64,000 nt of DNA, taken from contig NZ_JADWOX010000023.1 in NCBI RefSeq assembly GCF_016135805.1, positions 1 through 64,000 on the forward strand. The letters run 5' to 3'. Positions 11,563-19,500 of the stretch are shown here, piece by piece. A program made the translations under genes and the position numbers. A model generated the notes under the pieces. That model did not search any database. It had not been told where the DNA came from and saw nothing but the letters and a program-made list of their open reading frames with translations. This DNA comes from Caulobacter hibisci. GTDB lineage: Bacteria > Pseudomonadota > Alphaproteobacteria > Caulobacterales > Caulobacteraceae. Numbering within the stretch: position 1 is the first letter of the stretch; each line of letters begins with the position of its first letter.

Positions 11563-12378
11563 ATGATCCATGCCGTCCCGCGCGTCATGGGCGTGGTCAA
11601 TGTCACGCCCGACAGCTTCTCGGACGGCGGCCGGTTCTTCGATCCCGCCGCCGCCCTGTCCCACGCCCGTCGACTGATCGACGACGGGGCGACCATCCTC
11701 GACATCGGCGGCGAGAGCACCCGGCCGGGCGCCGACCCGGTCTCCGAAGCCGAAGAGATCGCCCGCGTCGCCCCGCTGATCCGCGCCATCCGCGCCGAGA
11801 GCGACGTGGCGATCTCGATCGACACCATGAAGCCGGGCGTGGCCCGCGCCGCCGTCGCCGCCGGCGCCGACATCTGGAACGATGTCGCGGCCCTGCGCTT
11901 CGCCCCGGACGCCCCCGAGGTCGCCGCCGAGCTGGGCTGCGAAGTCATCCTCATGCACATGCGCGGCGAGCCGGGCACGATGCAGGACGAGCCGCGCTAC
12001 GACGACGTCGTCGCCGAGGTCGAGGCCTTCCTGCTGGCCCGCGCCCTGACGGCCATGGCCGCCGGGGTCGAGCGCGAGAAGATCTGGCTCGATCCGGGCA
12101 TCGGCTTTGGCAAGACGCTGGAGCATAACCTGGCCCTGCTGGCCGCCCTGCCTCGCCTGGTGGCCCTGGGCTACCCGGTGCTGCTGGGCGCCAGCCGCAA
12201 GCGCTTCATCGCCGCCATCGACCCCCGCGCCCAGGACGCCCGCGACCGCCTGGGCGGTTCCCTCGCCGTCCACCTGCACGGCGCCGACTGCGGCGTCGAG
12301 GCCGTCCGCGTCCACGACGTCCGCGAGATGACCCAGGCCCTGGCGGTGTGGAAGGCGATCGTGGCCTCGGGGCGGTGA
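11563..12378 (+). CDS. folP: Dihydropteroate synthase FolP
   Basis: FolP condenses 6-hydroxymethyl-dihydropterin diphosphate with p-aminobenzoate in folate synthesis. The 271-residue TIM-barrel shows all hallmarks: MGVVNVTPDSFSDGG near the N-terminus, ILDIGGESTRPGA, IDTMKP, DPGIGFGKT, and the sulfonamide-site GASRKRF. The ATG at 11563 is close to the conserved core, as is usual. It lies 41 nt after the YbjN-type gene and may be cotranscribed with it. Confidence 0.95.
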   Translation: MIHAVPRVMGVVNVTPDSFSDGGRFFDPAAALSHARRLIDDGATILDIGGESTRPGADPVSEAEEIARVAPLIRAIRAESDVAISIDTMKPGVARAAVAAGADIWNDVAALRFAPDAPEVAAELGCEVILMHMRGEPGTMQDEPRYDDVVAEVEAFLLARALTAMAAGVEREKIWLDPGIGFGKTLEHNLALLAALPRLVALGYPVLLGASRKRFIAAIDPRAQDARDRLGGSLAVHLHGADCGVEAVRVHDVREMTQALAVWKAIVASGR

Positions 12379-12446
12379 TCGGCAACGAAGGTCGGCCAGC
12401 CGACGTTATAGGCGCGTCGAACCTTCGCTTTTCGGGGAGCCTTGAG

Positions 12447-12854
12447 ATGATCCGCCCGCTGTTCGTCGCCGGCCTGGCCGTGCTGGCCCTGGCCGCCTGC
12501 GAGAAGAAGACCGAGGCGCCCAAGCCTGCGCCCACCCCCGACGCCCTGGCCCACAGCCCCGCCCCGGCGACGCCCGCCGCGCCGGCGGTCAAGGAGATCG
12601 TCTACGCCTGCGCCGACGCCTCGGTGCTGAAGGCCCGCTATCCCGACGACAAGACCGCCATCGTCGAATACGGCGGGAAGACCCGCACCCTGACGGTCGC
12701 CATGTCGGCCAGCGGCGCGCGCTATGTCGGCGAGGGCCTGCAATGGTGGACCAAGGGCATGACCGACGGCCTGGTCGCCGAACTCAAGCCCGGTGAAGAC
12801 GTCGCCAGTGGCAAGCCGGTCGAGTGCATCGCGCCGTCTGGGGCGGCGGGGTAG
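12447..12854 (+). CDS. MliC-like lysozyme-inhibitor lipoprotein
   Basis: The 135-residue protein has a lipoprotein signal (lipobox LAAC, lipidated Cys18), a Pro/Ala linker, and a C-terminal domain that matches the MliC/PliC lysozyme-inhibitor pattern. The matching pieces are VYACADASVLKARYPDD, the central SASGARYVGEGLQWWTKG loop that inserts in the lysozyme active site, and a final strand. MliC proteins protect peptidoglycan from C-type lysozymes. Exact specificity cannot be read from sequence. It follows folP by 68 nt and is followed by a palindrome. Confidence 0.85.
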   Translation: MIRPLFVAGLAVLALAACEKKTEAPKPAPTPDALAHSPAPATPAAPAVKEIVYACADASVLKARYPDDKTAIVEYGGKTRTLTVAMSASGARYVGEGLQWWTKGMTDGLVAELKPGEDVASGKPVECIAPSGAAG

Positions 12855-12869
12855 GAGCGCTTTCACAGA

Positions 12870-12890
12870 CCCTCTCCCTATGGGAGAGGG
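12870..12890. repeat. Perfect palindrome, possible bidirectional terminator
   Basis: The arms CCCTCTCCC and GGGAGAGGG flank a 3-nt loop between two convergent genes, the MliC-like lipoprotein and the ExoX-like exonuclease. It is the same unit found doubled at about 52.8, 57.1 and 59.0 kb. There is no long T run, so termination is a guess. Confidence 0.7.
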
Positions 12891-12898
12891 AGTGCTCC

Positions 12899-13642
12899 TT
12901 AAAGCAACGTCCGCTGCGCTGGCTCCACCGGATCCGGCTCCGCCAGCTCCCCCCGCCGCCGCAGCTCGGTCTCGGCGCTGAAGCGGAGGTCGCGGTCTCG
13001 GTCCTTGGCCAGGGCTTGCAGCGCATCGCCGTCGAGCTGGTCCCAGGCCTTGCCGCGATGCGGGCCGGTCGGCACGCGGGGCAGGAGGCCCGGCTCGGCG
13101 CTCCAGGCCAGCAGCTGCTCCAGCGAGGCCTCGTTCAGCATGTCGCGCAGGTGGTGGGCGGTGACATAGGCGTCGGGCAGGGCGCGGTGGGCGGGCAGGC
13201 CCCACGCGTGGACCAGGCCCTCGGGCATGCGCTGGTAGCGCAGCATCTGGTTGGAGAAGCTGGACAGCTGCGGCCACAGGCGCAGGGCGCATTTCCAGGT
13301 GCAGATCCAGTCGGCCCCGCCGGCCAGGTTGGGCGTGCAGTAGCGCTGCTCGAAGCTGGCGCGGTGCGCCGCCAGGGCCGCCACCCCGCCCTCGGGCTTC
13401 AGCACGCCGGGCGAGGCGTCCTTCCAGAACGGCGCGCCGGCGACGTCGGCGTCGAGGATGTGGTGGACGGCCATGGTCTCGGGCGAGATCGGGCGGCCGG
13501 GATTGACCAGCCGCGATCCGCGCTCGTCGTCGACGCGCCAGCGGCCGCCCGGGTCCTGCACCACGTCCTGCCAGCCGATCTCGCAGACGTCGTGCGGGCC
13601 GTTTCCGGCGGTCTCCAGGTCGATGACGCGAACACGCAGCAT
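12899..13642 (-). CDS. ExoX-like DEDD 3'-5' exonuclease
   Basis: This 247-residue protein resembles E. coli exonuclease X, a DnaQ-family exonuclease acting on single-stranded DNA ends in mismatch repair. The DEDD motif I DLETAG is at residues 8-13. The ExoX-specific block RPISPETMAVHHILD follows, then WICTWKCALRLWP and motif III HRALPDAYVTA. The C-terminal zone GPHRGKAWDQL also matches ExoX. I start at 13642, right before the first strand (MLRVRVIDLE). An upstream in-frame ATG at 13750 would add 36 unconserved residues and overlap the next gene. Confidence 0.85.
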   Translation of the reverse strand: MLRVRVIDLETAGNGPHDVCEIGWQDVVQDPGGRWRVDDERGSRLVNPGRPISPETMAVHHILDADVAGAPFWKDASPGVLKPEGGVAALAAHRASFEQRYCTPNLAGGADWICTWKCALRLWPQLSSFSNQMLRYQRMPEGLVHAWGLPAHRALPDAYVTAHHLRDMLNEASLEQLLAWSAEPGLLPRVPTGPHRGKAWDQLDGDALQALAKDRDRDLRFSAETELRRRGELAEPDPVEPAQRTLL

Positions 13643-13697
13643 GGACCGAATATGGGCGCGGGCGGCCGTCAGGCCAAATGCGGCGCGCCCAAACCTG

Positions 13698-14594
13698 TCA
13701 GCTGACGCGCAGGAAGGCCCGTCCGGCGGCGAAATCGCCGACCTCGACATAGGCCCGGCGCACCACGTCGCCGTCGCGGCCCTGGATCAGGAACTCGACG
13801 GTGATCGCCTCGCGCGGGTCGAGCCGGGCGATGACGTCGCCGGCCTCGCGCGGGAAGCGGAAGGCCATGCCGGTCTTGGCGCCGGTCGGCAGCAGGGTGG
13901 GGGCGGGGACGGCGTCGCGGGTCTCGGCCCCAAACACCCGGCTGGCGGCGCGCGGGGCGGCGTTGTCGGCCAGGCCGCCGCCGTTGCGAGCCTTCAGATA
14001 GGGACCCTGGGTGCGGGTCGGATCGCGCATGACCAAGCGCGCGGCATAAGGCCGGGCGCCGTCGGCGAAGGTCGCCACGGCCAGCAGTTCGACATTGCGG
14101 CCGGCCAGGCCGAACATCAGCCGATCGGGGCCGAAGGCCGAGGGCTGCGACAGCCGCCAGAAGGGGATGGTGGCCGAGCTGGCGCGGTCGGCCTGCCAGG
14201 TCGCCCGGTCGCCCGGATAGTCCATCCGCTGCAGCAGGGCGTAGCCTTCGAAGGCCTTGCGCACCCGGCCGGCGGCCGTGGTCAGGTCCTTGGAGGCGCA
14301 GGGCACCGAGGCCGCCTTGGCGTGGGCGCGCTGCTGCACGCCGTCCAGCTGTTCGACGCTGGCCCCGGCCCGCAGGGCCGCGCCCCGGGCCTGCGCGCGG
14401 CCGGCGTCCAGGGCGCCCGACAGCGAGGGCGTGAACAGGCCGCAGCGCGCGCCGGCGGCGCTCATCAGGCTGCGTTCGTAGAAGAGGTCGGAGGGGGTGG
14501 CCGCCGCGACCTGGGCCGCGCCGAGGGCGGCTACGGCGACGAGCGTCGCCGCCATGCGCCGCTTTCGCGGGGCGGAGGTCTTCACGGTGGTCAT
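13698..14594 (-). CDS. Secreted hypothetical protein
   Basis: The family is not recognised. A 298-residue precursor has an Arg/Lys-rich N-terminus and hydrophobic segment (about residues 14-32) with cleavage likely after AAA near residue 33. The mature part is Ala/Arg-rich, with about four Cys, and ends in predicted beta strands (AITVEFLIQGRDGDVVRRAYVEVGDF). It lies upstream of the exonuclease gene on the same strand, 55 nt apart. A periplasmic role is likely and nothing more can be said. Confidence 0.75.
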   Translation of the reverse strand: MTTVKTSAPRKRRMAATLVAVAALGAAQVAAATPSDLFYERSLMSAAGARCGLFTPSLSGALDAGRAQARGAALRAGASVEQLDGVQQRAHAKAASVPCASKDLTTAAGRVRKAFEGYALLQRMDYPGDRATWQADRASSATIPFWRLSQPSAFGPDRLMFGLAGRNVELLAVATFADGARPYAARLVMRDPTRTQGPYLKARNGGGLADNAAPRAASRVFGAETRDAVPAPTLLPTGAKTGMAFRFPREAGDVIARLDPREAITVEFLIQGRDGDVVRRAYVEVGDFAAGRAFLRVS

Positions 14595-14665
14595 TTTCTC
14601 GTATTCTGCGAGACAGGATGTTTCGGGGCCACCTTAGGCGCCCCGTGGTTGCGGTTCGGTTAGCG

Positions 14666-14995
14666 ATGCTTCTTTCGACGGATCTCTGGGTGGGCGCGCT
14701 GATCCGCCGCGCCGAGCTGGGCGGCGCCTTCGCCATGGTCGTGCGCAAGGGCGACGCCCGGGCCGGGGCGGTGCTGGTCAAGGTGGTCGACCGCCGGGCC
14801 GGAACCGTGCGGCTCTACAGCGAGGCCACGCGCGGCGACGGCGAGCGGGTGTGGATGCAGCCGACCAAGTCCGACTTCGAGCCCGACCTCGACGCCTATG
14901 CCGAGCGCGCCGCCCGCATCGACCCGGACGTCTGGGTGGTGGAGATCGAGGACCGCGAGGGGCGCCACTTCCTCACCGAGGCGGTCGAGGACTGA
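14666..14995 (+). CDS. DUF1491 family protein
   Basis: This is a 109-residue cytoplasmic protein of the alphaproteobacterial DUF1491 family, function unknown. The N-terminal LSTDLWVGALIRRAELGGAF and central GDARAGAVLVKV and RLYSEA pieces are typical, and the C-terminus WVVEIEDREGRHFL ends the fold. The ATG at 14666 fits family N-termini better than upstream codons. It is divergent from the secreted hypothetical protein gene (start 14594). Confidence 0.85.
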   Translation: MLLSTDLWVGALIRRAELGGAFAMVVRKGDARAGAVLVKVVDRRAGTVRLYSEATRGDGERVWMQPTKSDFEPDLDAYAERAARIDPDVWVVEIEDREGRHFLTEAVED

Positions 14996-15108
14996 TTTCG
15001 CACGGCGAGATTGCAACGATCCACAGCATTAACCCTGCCGCTAAACCAGACCGAAAGCCCGGCGTGGCAGGTTGTCGCAGGTCACTTCGCAGCCCCCGCA
15101 AGCCGCCC

Positions 15109-15489
15109 ATGCTCTTCCTGATGAACGACGTCGTGCTCAGCCTGGACGCCGCCGAACTGTCGCCGCCGATGACGCGCGACCGTTTCGCGGCCCTGTCGCT
15201 GAACTTCGTCGCCGAGTTGGGCAAGGAGCTCTACGCCGAGGAGCCGCTGCTGCACCTCAAGCAGCCTGACAAGGCCAAGCGCCTGGCGGCCCTGCTGATC
15301 GCCAAGTCGCCCGAGGTCAACGCCGCCCTGTTCATCGCCCCGGCCCGGGGCTGCCTGATCGAACAGGTGCAGGTGCGCTACGCCCAGATCGGCATCGAGG
15401 TGATGGCCACGCTGCATCAACGCCAGAAGGCCGGCCAGCTGACCAATCTGGAAGCCGACCGCCAGGTCTGGCGGCGGTTGGCGGCCTGA
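15109..15489 (+). CDS. Hypothetical alpha-helical protein
   Basis: The family is not recognised. The gene encodes 126 residues from ATG 15109, with a second possible ATG at 15121. No signal peptide or membrane span is clear. The sequence alternates short helices and strands (NFVAELGKELYAEEPLL, RLAALLIAKSPEVNAALFIAP) and ends in a basic helix (RQKAGQLTNLEADRQVWRRL). It lies about 110 nt after the DUF1491 gene and may be cotranscribed with it. Confidence 0.65.
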   Translation: MLFLMNDVVLSLDAAELSPPMTRDRFAALSLNFVAELGKELYAEEPLLHLKQPDKAKRLAALLIAKSPEVNAALFIAPARGCLIEQVQVRYAQIGIEVMATLHQRQKAGQLTNLEADRQVWRRLAA

Positions 15490-15588
15490 CGCCGCTCGCG
15501 TCCCGCTAGAGCCCGCAACGGGCGCGCCAGGCCGGATGTCCGGACCGCGCGCCGACGGGACGATCGCGAACGCCCGACCCTTCTGCCG

Positions 15589-15726
15589 CTACAGCAGCAG
15601 GCCGGCCAGGATGTTCAGGGCGATCGCGATGACCACAAGTCCGGCGATCACCGTGCCCAGGCAAAGCGTGCTTTGCCCCAGGGAGCGTTGGCGGATATGG
15701 CGGCGAGGGTCTTCGGCCAGGGCCAT
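15589..15726 (-). CDS. Small single-span membrane protein (45 aa)
   Basis: Translation from the ATG at 15726 gives 45 residues: a polar, Arg-rich N-terminus (MALAEDPRRHIRQRSLGQ), then one hydrophobic span of about 24 residues (VIAGLVVIAIALNILAGLLL) ending at TAG. A near-perfect ribosome site AGGAGGAAA lies 5 nt before the ATG, which is the main support. It resembles in plan the small protein at 54.6 kb. Function is unknown; small single-span proteins often bind larger membrane complexes. Confidence 0.7.
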   Translation of the reverse strand: MALAEDPRRHIRQRSLGQSTLCLGTVIAGLVVIAIALNILAGLLL

Positions 15727-15760
15727 GGCGTTTCCTCCTGGCGCCGTCGTTCTCGTGACG

Positions 15761-15785
15761 ATCATGCGCTGGATGGCAGCATGAT
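15761..15785. promoter_or_regulatory. Operator-like inverted repeat
   Basis: The perfect 7-nt arms ATCATGC (15761-15767) and GCATGAT (15779-15785) are separated by 11 nt. The element lies upstream of the 45-residue protein gene and of the first peptidase-MA gene. A binding protein cannot be named. Confidence 0.35.
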
Positions 15786-15940
15786 CCTAAAACCTTCGGA
15801 TGTGTAGGGGTATTGGCGAAGGCCGCCTTTGCCCGCTTTCCGGCACGTCCCGCCCATTTGTCCGAGGAATGCGACGCCGCCCTTGATCGGCGCCCCGCGA
15901 AGCTTAAGGTTGAAGCGAGTGTGGCATTATCGAGTGTGTG

Positions 15941-17635
15941 ATGGGGATTCGGGGGATTAAGGCGGCCACGGTTCTGGCCGTGGCGCTGGCGATGGGCGTC
16001 GGCTTTGCCGGCCAGGCGTCGGCGCAGGACGTGGGCGCGATCGAGGGGCTGGTGGTCAAGTCCGGCAAGGGCGGTCGCTGGCTGAAGGCCGAGAGCCCGC
16101 GCTTCACGATCTACAGCAACGGCGACGAGGGGGTGCTGCGCGACTATGTGGCCAAGCTGGAGCTGTTCGACTCCTGGCTGCGCTTTCGCCACGGCCTGCC
16201 GATCGACGGCGTGCCGCCGCGCAAGCTGACCCTCTACCTCGTCGGCAACACGTCCGAATTCAAGATCGTCTGGCCCACTGTCGGCTCCGGCGTGCAGGGG
16301 TTCTACAAGGCCGACGTCGACGAGATCTTCGCCATGGCGGTGCGCCAGCGCGCCGACGACCATGTGATCCAGCACGAGTACGTGCACCATTTCATGATGC
16401 AGTACTTCCCCTATGGCTATCCGTCGTGGCTGGTCGAGGGCTATGCCGAGTACTTCGGGTCGGCCACCATCGTCGGCAAGAAGATCGAGGCGGGACGCAA
16501 CGAGACCCGCGGCGAGAACGTGGTCTACGGGCCATGGGTCTCGATGGACAAGCTGCTGAGCAAGCGGCCCTTCGAACTCGGGGACAGCGAAAGCGCCTCG
16601 ATGTTCTACGCCCAGGCCTGGCTCCTGACGCACTACTTCATCAGCGATCCGAACCGCTACCAGCAGCTGGTGGCCTACATGAAGGCCGTCGGGGCCGGGG
16701 CCGATCCGGTCACCTCGATGGAGAAGGTCACCGGCCTCACGGCCTCCCAGCTGCAGATCAAGCTGCGCGCTTACAGCACCTCGGCCATTCCCTACAAGTC
16801 GTTCACGGCGACCGACCTGCCCACGCCGCGGATCGAGATCTCCCGGCTGTCGCCGACGGCCGACGACCTGCTGCTGGCCGAGCTGTCGCTGCGCGCCGCC
16901 GGCCTCGAAGCCGGCCGCGACGCGCCCGTCGACGCCGACGACGAGGACGAGCCTGGCAAAGGCGAGCCCGGCAAGGACAAGTCCGGCAAGGACGCCAAGG
17001 AGAAGGCCGAGCTCGCCAAGGCCATGGCCGAGGGGCGCGCCGAGCGCCAGAAATGGCGCGAGGAACTGCTGGGCAAGGTGCGGGCCGCCGCCACGCGCTA
17101 TCCCGACCAGCGGCTGCCCAAGCTGGCCCTGGCCCGCGCCGAACTGACCTTCGGCGACTTCGGCAAGGGGTTGGCGCTGATCGACCAGTACACCGTCGAC
17201 TACCCCGAGGACGCCGTCGGCTTCGAGCTGGCGGGCCTGGCGCGCCTTCAGGCCGGCGACGACGCACCCGAGCGCAAGACAGAGCTCTACAAGGCGGCCG
17301 GCGCCCAGTTCGGCAAGGCCTTCAAGCTCGACGGCGGGCGCTACCAGACGCTGTACGGCTATGCGCGCAGCCGGACGGTCGAGGCCCACTATCCCAGCGA
17401 GAACGTGCTGACGGTGCTCGACAAGGCGCACCGGCTGGCGCCGCAGGTCGAGACCATCACCCTGACCGAGGCGCGGGCCCTGATCATGAAGCACGAATAT
17501 GTCGAGGCCGACGCCCTGCTGCGGCCGGTCGCCGGCGACCCGCACAAGGCCGGATCGGCCGCGGCGGCTCAGCGGCTGCTGAAGGAGATCGCCGACAAGC
17601 TGCCCAAGACGGCCGAAGCCGCCGGCGGCAAGTAG
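15941..17635 (+). CDS. Secreted peptidase-MA-like HExxH/TPR protein, copy 1
   Basis: This is the first of three tandem paralogues. A Sec signal peptide (cleavage near QASAQ-D) is followed by a peptidase-MA (gluzincin) domain. The zinc motif HEYVHHF has His145, Glu146 and His149, and WLVEGYAEYF provides the downstream Glu (about residue 166). The C-terminal half has TPR-like repeats (LALARAELTFGDFGKGLALIDQYT). A charged Lys/Asp/Glu insert (about residues 330-365) separates the two parts and is absent in copies 2 and 3. A GTG directly before the ATG is an alternative start. A periplasmic metallopeptidase is likely; the substrate is unknown. Confidence 0.85.
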   Translation: MGIRGIKAATVLAVALAMGVGFAGQASAQDVGAIEGLVVKSGKGGRWLKAESPRFTIYSNGDEGVLRDYVAKLELFDSWLRFRHGLPIDGVPPRKLTLYLVGNTSEFKIVWPTVGSGVQGFYKADVDEIFAMAVRQRADDHVIQHEYVHHFMMQYFPYGYPSWLVEGYAEYFGSATIVGKKIEAGRNETRGENVVYGPWVSMDKLLSKRPFELGDSESASMFYAQAWLLTHYFISDPNRYQQLVAYMKAVGAGADPVTSMEKVTGLTASQLQIKLRAYSTSAIPYKSFTATDLPTPRIEISRLSPTADDLLLAELSLRAAGLEAGRDAPVDADDEDEPGKGEPGKDKSGKDAKEKAELAKAMAEGRAERQKWREELLGKVRAAATRYPDQRLPKLALARAELTFGDFGKGLALIDQYTVDYPEDAVGFELAGLARLQAGDDAPERKTELYKAAGAQFGKAFKLDGGRYQTLYGYARSRTVEAHYPSENVLTVLDKAHRLAPQVETITLTEARALIMKHEYVEADALLRPVAGDPHKAGSAAAAQRLLKEIADKLPKTAEAAGGK

Positions 17636-17644
17636 GTGACCATC

Positions 17645-17701
17645 CGCACCCCGAAGACCTTGGGTCTCCGGGGTGCGGGCGCCGCCGGTCGAATGACCGG
17701 C
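17645..17701 (+). terminator. Double hairpin after peptidase-MA copy 1
   Basis: A 15-nt stem with one mismatch (17645-17678, arms CGCACCCCG and CGGGGTGCG) is followed by a second small stem (GCCGGTC and GACCGGC, 17684-17701). There is no clear T run, so it could reduce rather than end transcription between copies 1 and 2. Confidence 0.5.
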
Positions 17702-17773
17702 AGTGCCGCGACCGTCCGGCTATGACGCGCGGTCGGAATCTGAAAGTTTCAATTTCCGGTCGTGTCGGGGGCG

Positions 17774-19387
17774 ATGTCGATGTTGCGTAGAATGGGTCTC
17801 GTGGTTCTGGCGGCGCTGCTGGCGGCGCTGCTGGCGGCGTGGTCGCCGGCCTGGGCGCAATCCGATCCGCCCGGCCGCTGGTTGCGGGCCGAGAGCGAGC
17901 ACTTCGTCGTCTATTCGGACCGCAGCGAAAACCTGCTGCGCGAATATGTGACGATGCTCGAGGATTTCGACGGCATTCTGCGGCTGCTGCACGGCCGCAC
18001 CGAAGCCGCGACCCCGCGCAAGCTGCCGGTCTATCTGGTGTCGAACACCCGCCAGCTGCGCCGCGCCTATCCCGAGGCCCCCGAGAACGGCCGCGGCGTC
18101 TATTTCACCTCGCTGGACGACATCTTCGCCGTGGCCATCCGCGAGGGCGCCGGCGGCGAGTACGACACCACCAAGGGCGACGACGTGGTGCTGCACGAAT
18201 ACACGCACCACTTCATGATGCAGTACTTCCCCGCCGGCTATCCGGGCTGGATGATCGAGGGGCTGGCGGAATACTACATGACCGCCGATCTGCAGGCCAA
18301 GAAGGTGACGATCGGCAACTTCAACGCCGGCCGCGCCTACGCCCTGGTCAACGAGCGCTGGCTGCCGATGGACGTGCTGCTGACCAAGCGCCCCAGCGAC
18401 CTGGATCGCGACGACGTCTCGGCCTTCTACGCCCAGTCCTGGCTGCTGACCCACTACCTTTGGAGCGACAAGGGGCGGCGGGCCAAGCTGGAGACCTATC
18501 TCGACGCCGTCCGGGCCGGGAAGCCGGCGATGGAGAGCTGGACCGCGGTCTATGGCGACGACGCCAAGACCCTGGAGCGCAACCTGCGGGCCTATATGCG
18601 CAAGTCGCTGATGGGCATGTCGGTGATGCGCACCCCGCCGACGCCGCAGATCGCCTTCACCCGCCTGCCGGCGGGCGCCGACGACCTGATCCTCGAGGTG
18701 CAGCTGATCAAGCGCGGCGTCAGCGAAGAGCAGGGCAAGGCGCTGCTGCCGCGGGTGCGCGAGCTGGCCGCCAAGCGTCCGAACGAGTTCTACAGCCGCC
18801 TGGTCCTGGCCCGGGCCGAATGCGACTTCGGCGATCGCGCGGCCGGCGAGAAGATCCTCAAGACCCTGCTGGACGAGCGGCCCAACGACCTTGAGGCGCT
18901 GCAGGTCATGGCCTACAGCCGCCTGGCCGCCGCCCGCACCGCCGACTTCGAAGACACCAAGGCGATCTACGCCGAGGCCGTGAAGTATCTGGGCCGCGCC
19001 CACAAGGTCGACGGCGACAACTACCTGACCCTCTACGGCTACGCAGAGGCGCGGTCCTTCGATCGAGAGCCGACCGAGAATACCCTCAACGTCATCTACC
19101 GGGCGGCCGAGATCGCGCCGCAGAGCCCGGCCATCCGGCTGAACGCGGCGCGCCTGTTCATGCGCGCCGGCCGCTACAGCGTCGCCCGCCAGATGCTGGC
19201 GCCGATCGCGGCCAACCCGCATGGCGGCGGCCAGGCCAAGCAGGCCAGCAACATCCTCAAGGACCTGGAGGGCAAGGAGGACAAGCCGGAACCGCCGACC
19301 CCGGCCGCGACCGAAGCCAAGCCGCCGCCCTCGCCGCCTGCACCGGCAAAGGCCCGGGCCGCCAAGAGCGGGGCGACCAAGGGCTGA
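17774..19387 (+). CDS. Secreted peptidase-MA-like HExxH/TPR protein, copy 2
   Basis: This is a 537-residue paralogue of the flanking genes. The signal peptide (about residues 1-29, cleavage AWAQ-S) is followed by the conserved block WLRAESEHFVVYSDRSE. The zinc motif HEYTHHF has His141, Glu142 and His145, and MIEGLAEYY supplies Glu162. C-terminal TPR repeats and a Pro/Ala/Lys tail follow. ATG 17774 is chosen over GTG 17762; ATG 17780 also fits. Similarity to copy 3 is much closer than to copy 1. All zinc-binding residues are kept, so an active peptidase is expected. Confidence 0.85.
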   Translation: MSMLRRMGLVVLAALLAALLAAWSPAWAQSDPPGRWLRAESEHFVVYSDRSENLLREYVTMLEDFDGILRLLHGRTEAATPRKLPVYLVSNTRQLRRAYPEAPENGRGVYFTSLDDIFAVAIREGAGGEYDTTKGDDVVLHEYTHHFMMQYFPAGYPGWMIEGLAEYYMTADLQAKKVTIGNFNAGRAYALVNERWLPMDVLLTKRPSDLDRDDVSAFYAQSWLLTHYLWSDKGRRAKLETYLDAVRAGKPAMESWTAVYGDDAKTLERNLRAYMRKSLMGMSVMRTPPTPQIAFTRLPAGADDLILEVQLIKRGVSEEQGKALLPRVRELAAKRPNEFYSRLVLARAECDFGDRAAGEKILKTLLDERPNDLEALQVMAYSRLAAARTADFEDTKAIYAEAVKYLGRAHKVDGDNYLTLYGYAEARSFDREPTENTLNVIYRAAEIAPQSPAIRLNAARLFMRAGRYSVARQMLAPIAANPHGGGQAKQASNILKDLEGKEDKPEPPTPAATEAKPPPSPPAPAKARAAKSGATKG

Positions 19388-19398
19388 CCAGCGTCTTG

Positions 19399-19431
19399 TT
19401 CGAAATCTGGGACCGCATTTCAGATTTCGAA
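19399..19431. promoter_or_regulatory. Inverted repeat between copies 2 and 3
   Basis: The perfect 11-nt arms TTCGAAATCTG (19399-19409) and CAGATTTCGAA (19421-19431) are separated by 11 nt. The AT-rich arms in a GC-rich genome suggest a protein-binding site or an RNA hairpin in front of copy 3. Confidence 0.5.
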
Positions 19432-19500
19432 ACATACAGCCTTGCCTGGCGGTCGTGCTTGCGCCAGCCTCAACGTATAATTGCGCTTGGGAGGGCGGTC

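Noticed and set aside
15536..15784. An 82-residue plus-strand frame
   Set aside because: No ribosome site; it is antisense to the 45-residue gene, which has a strong one.
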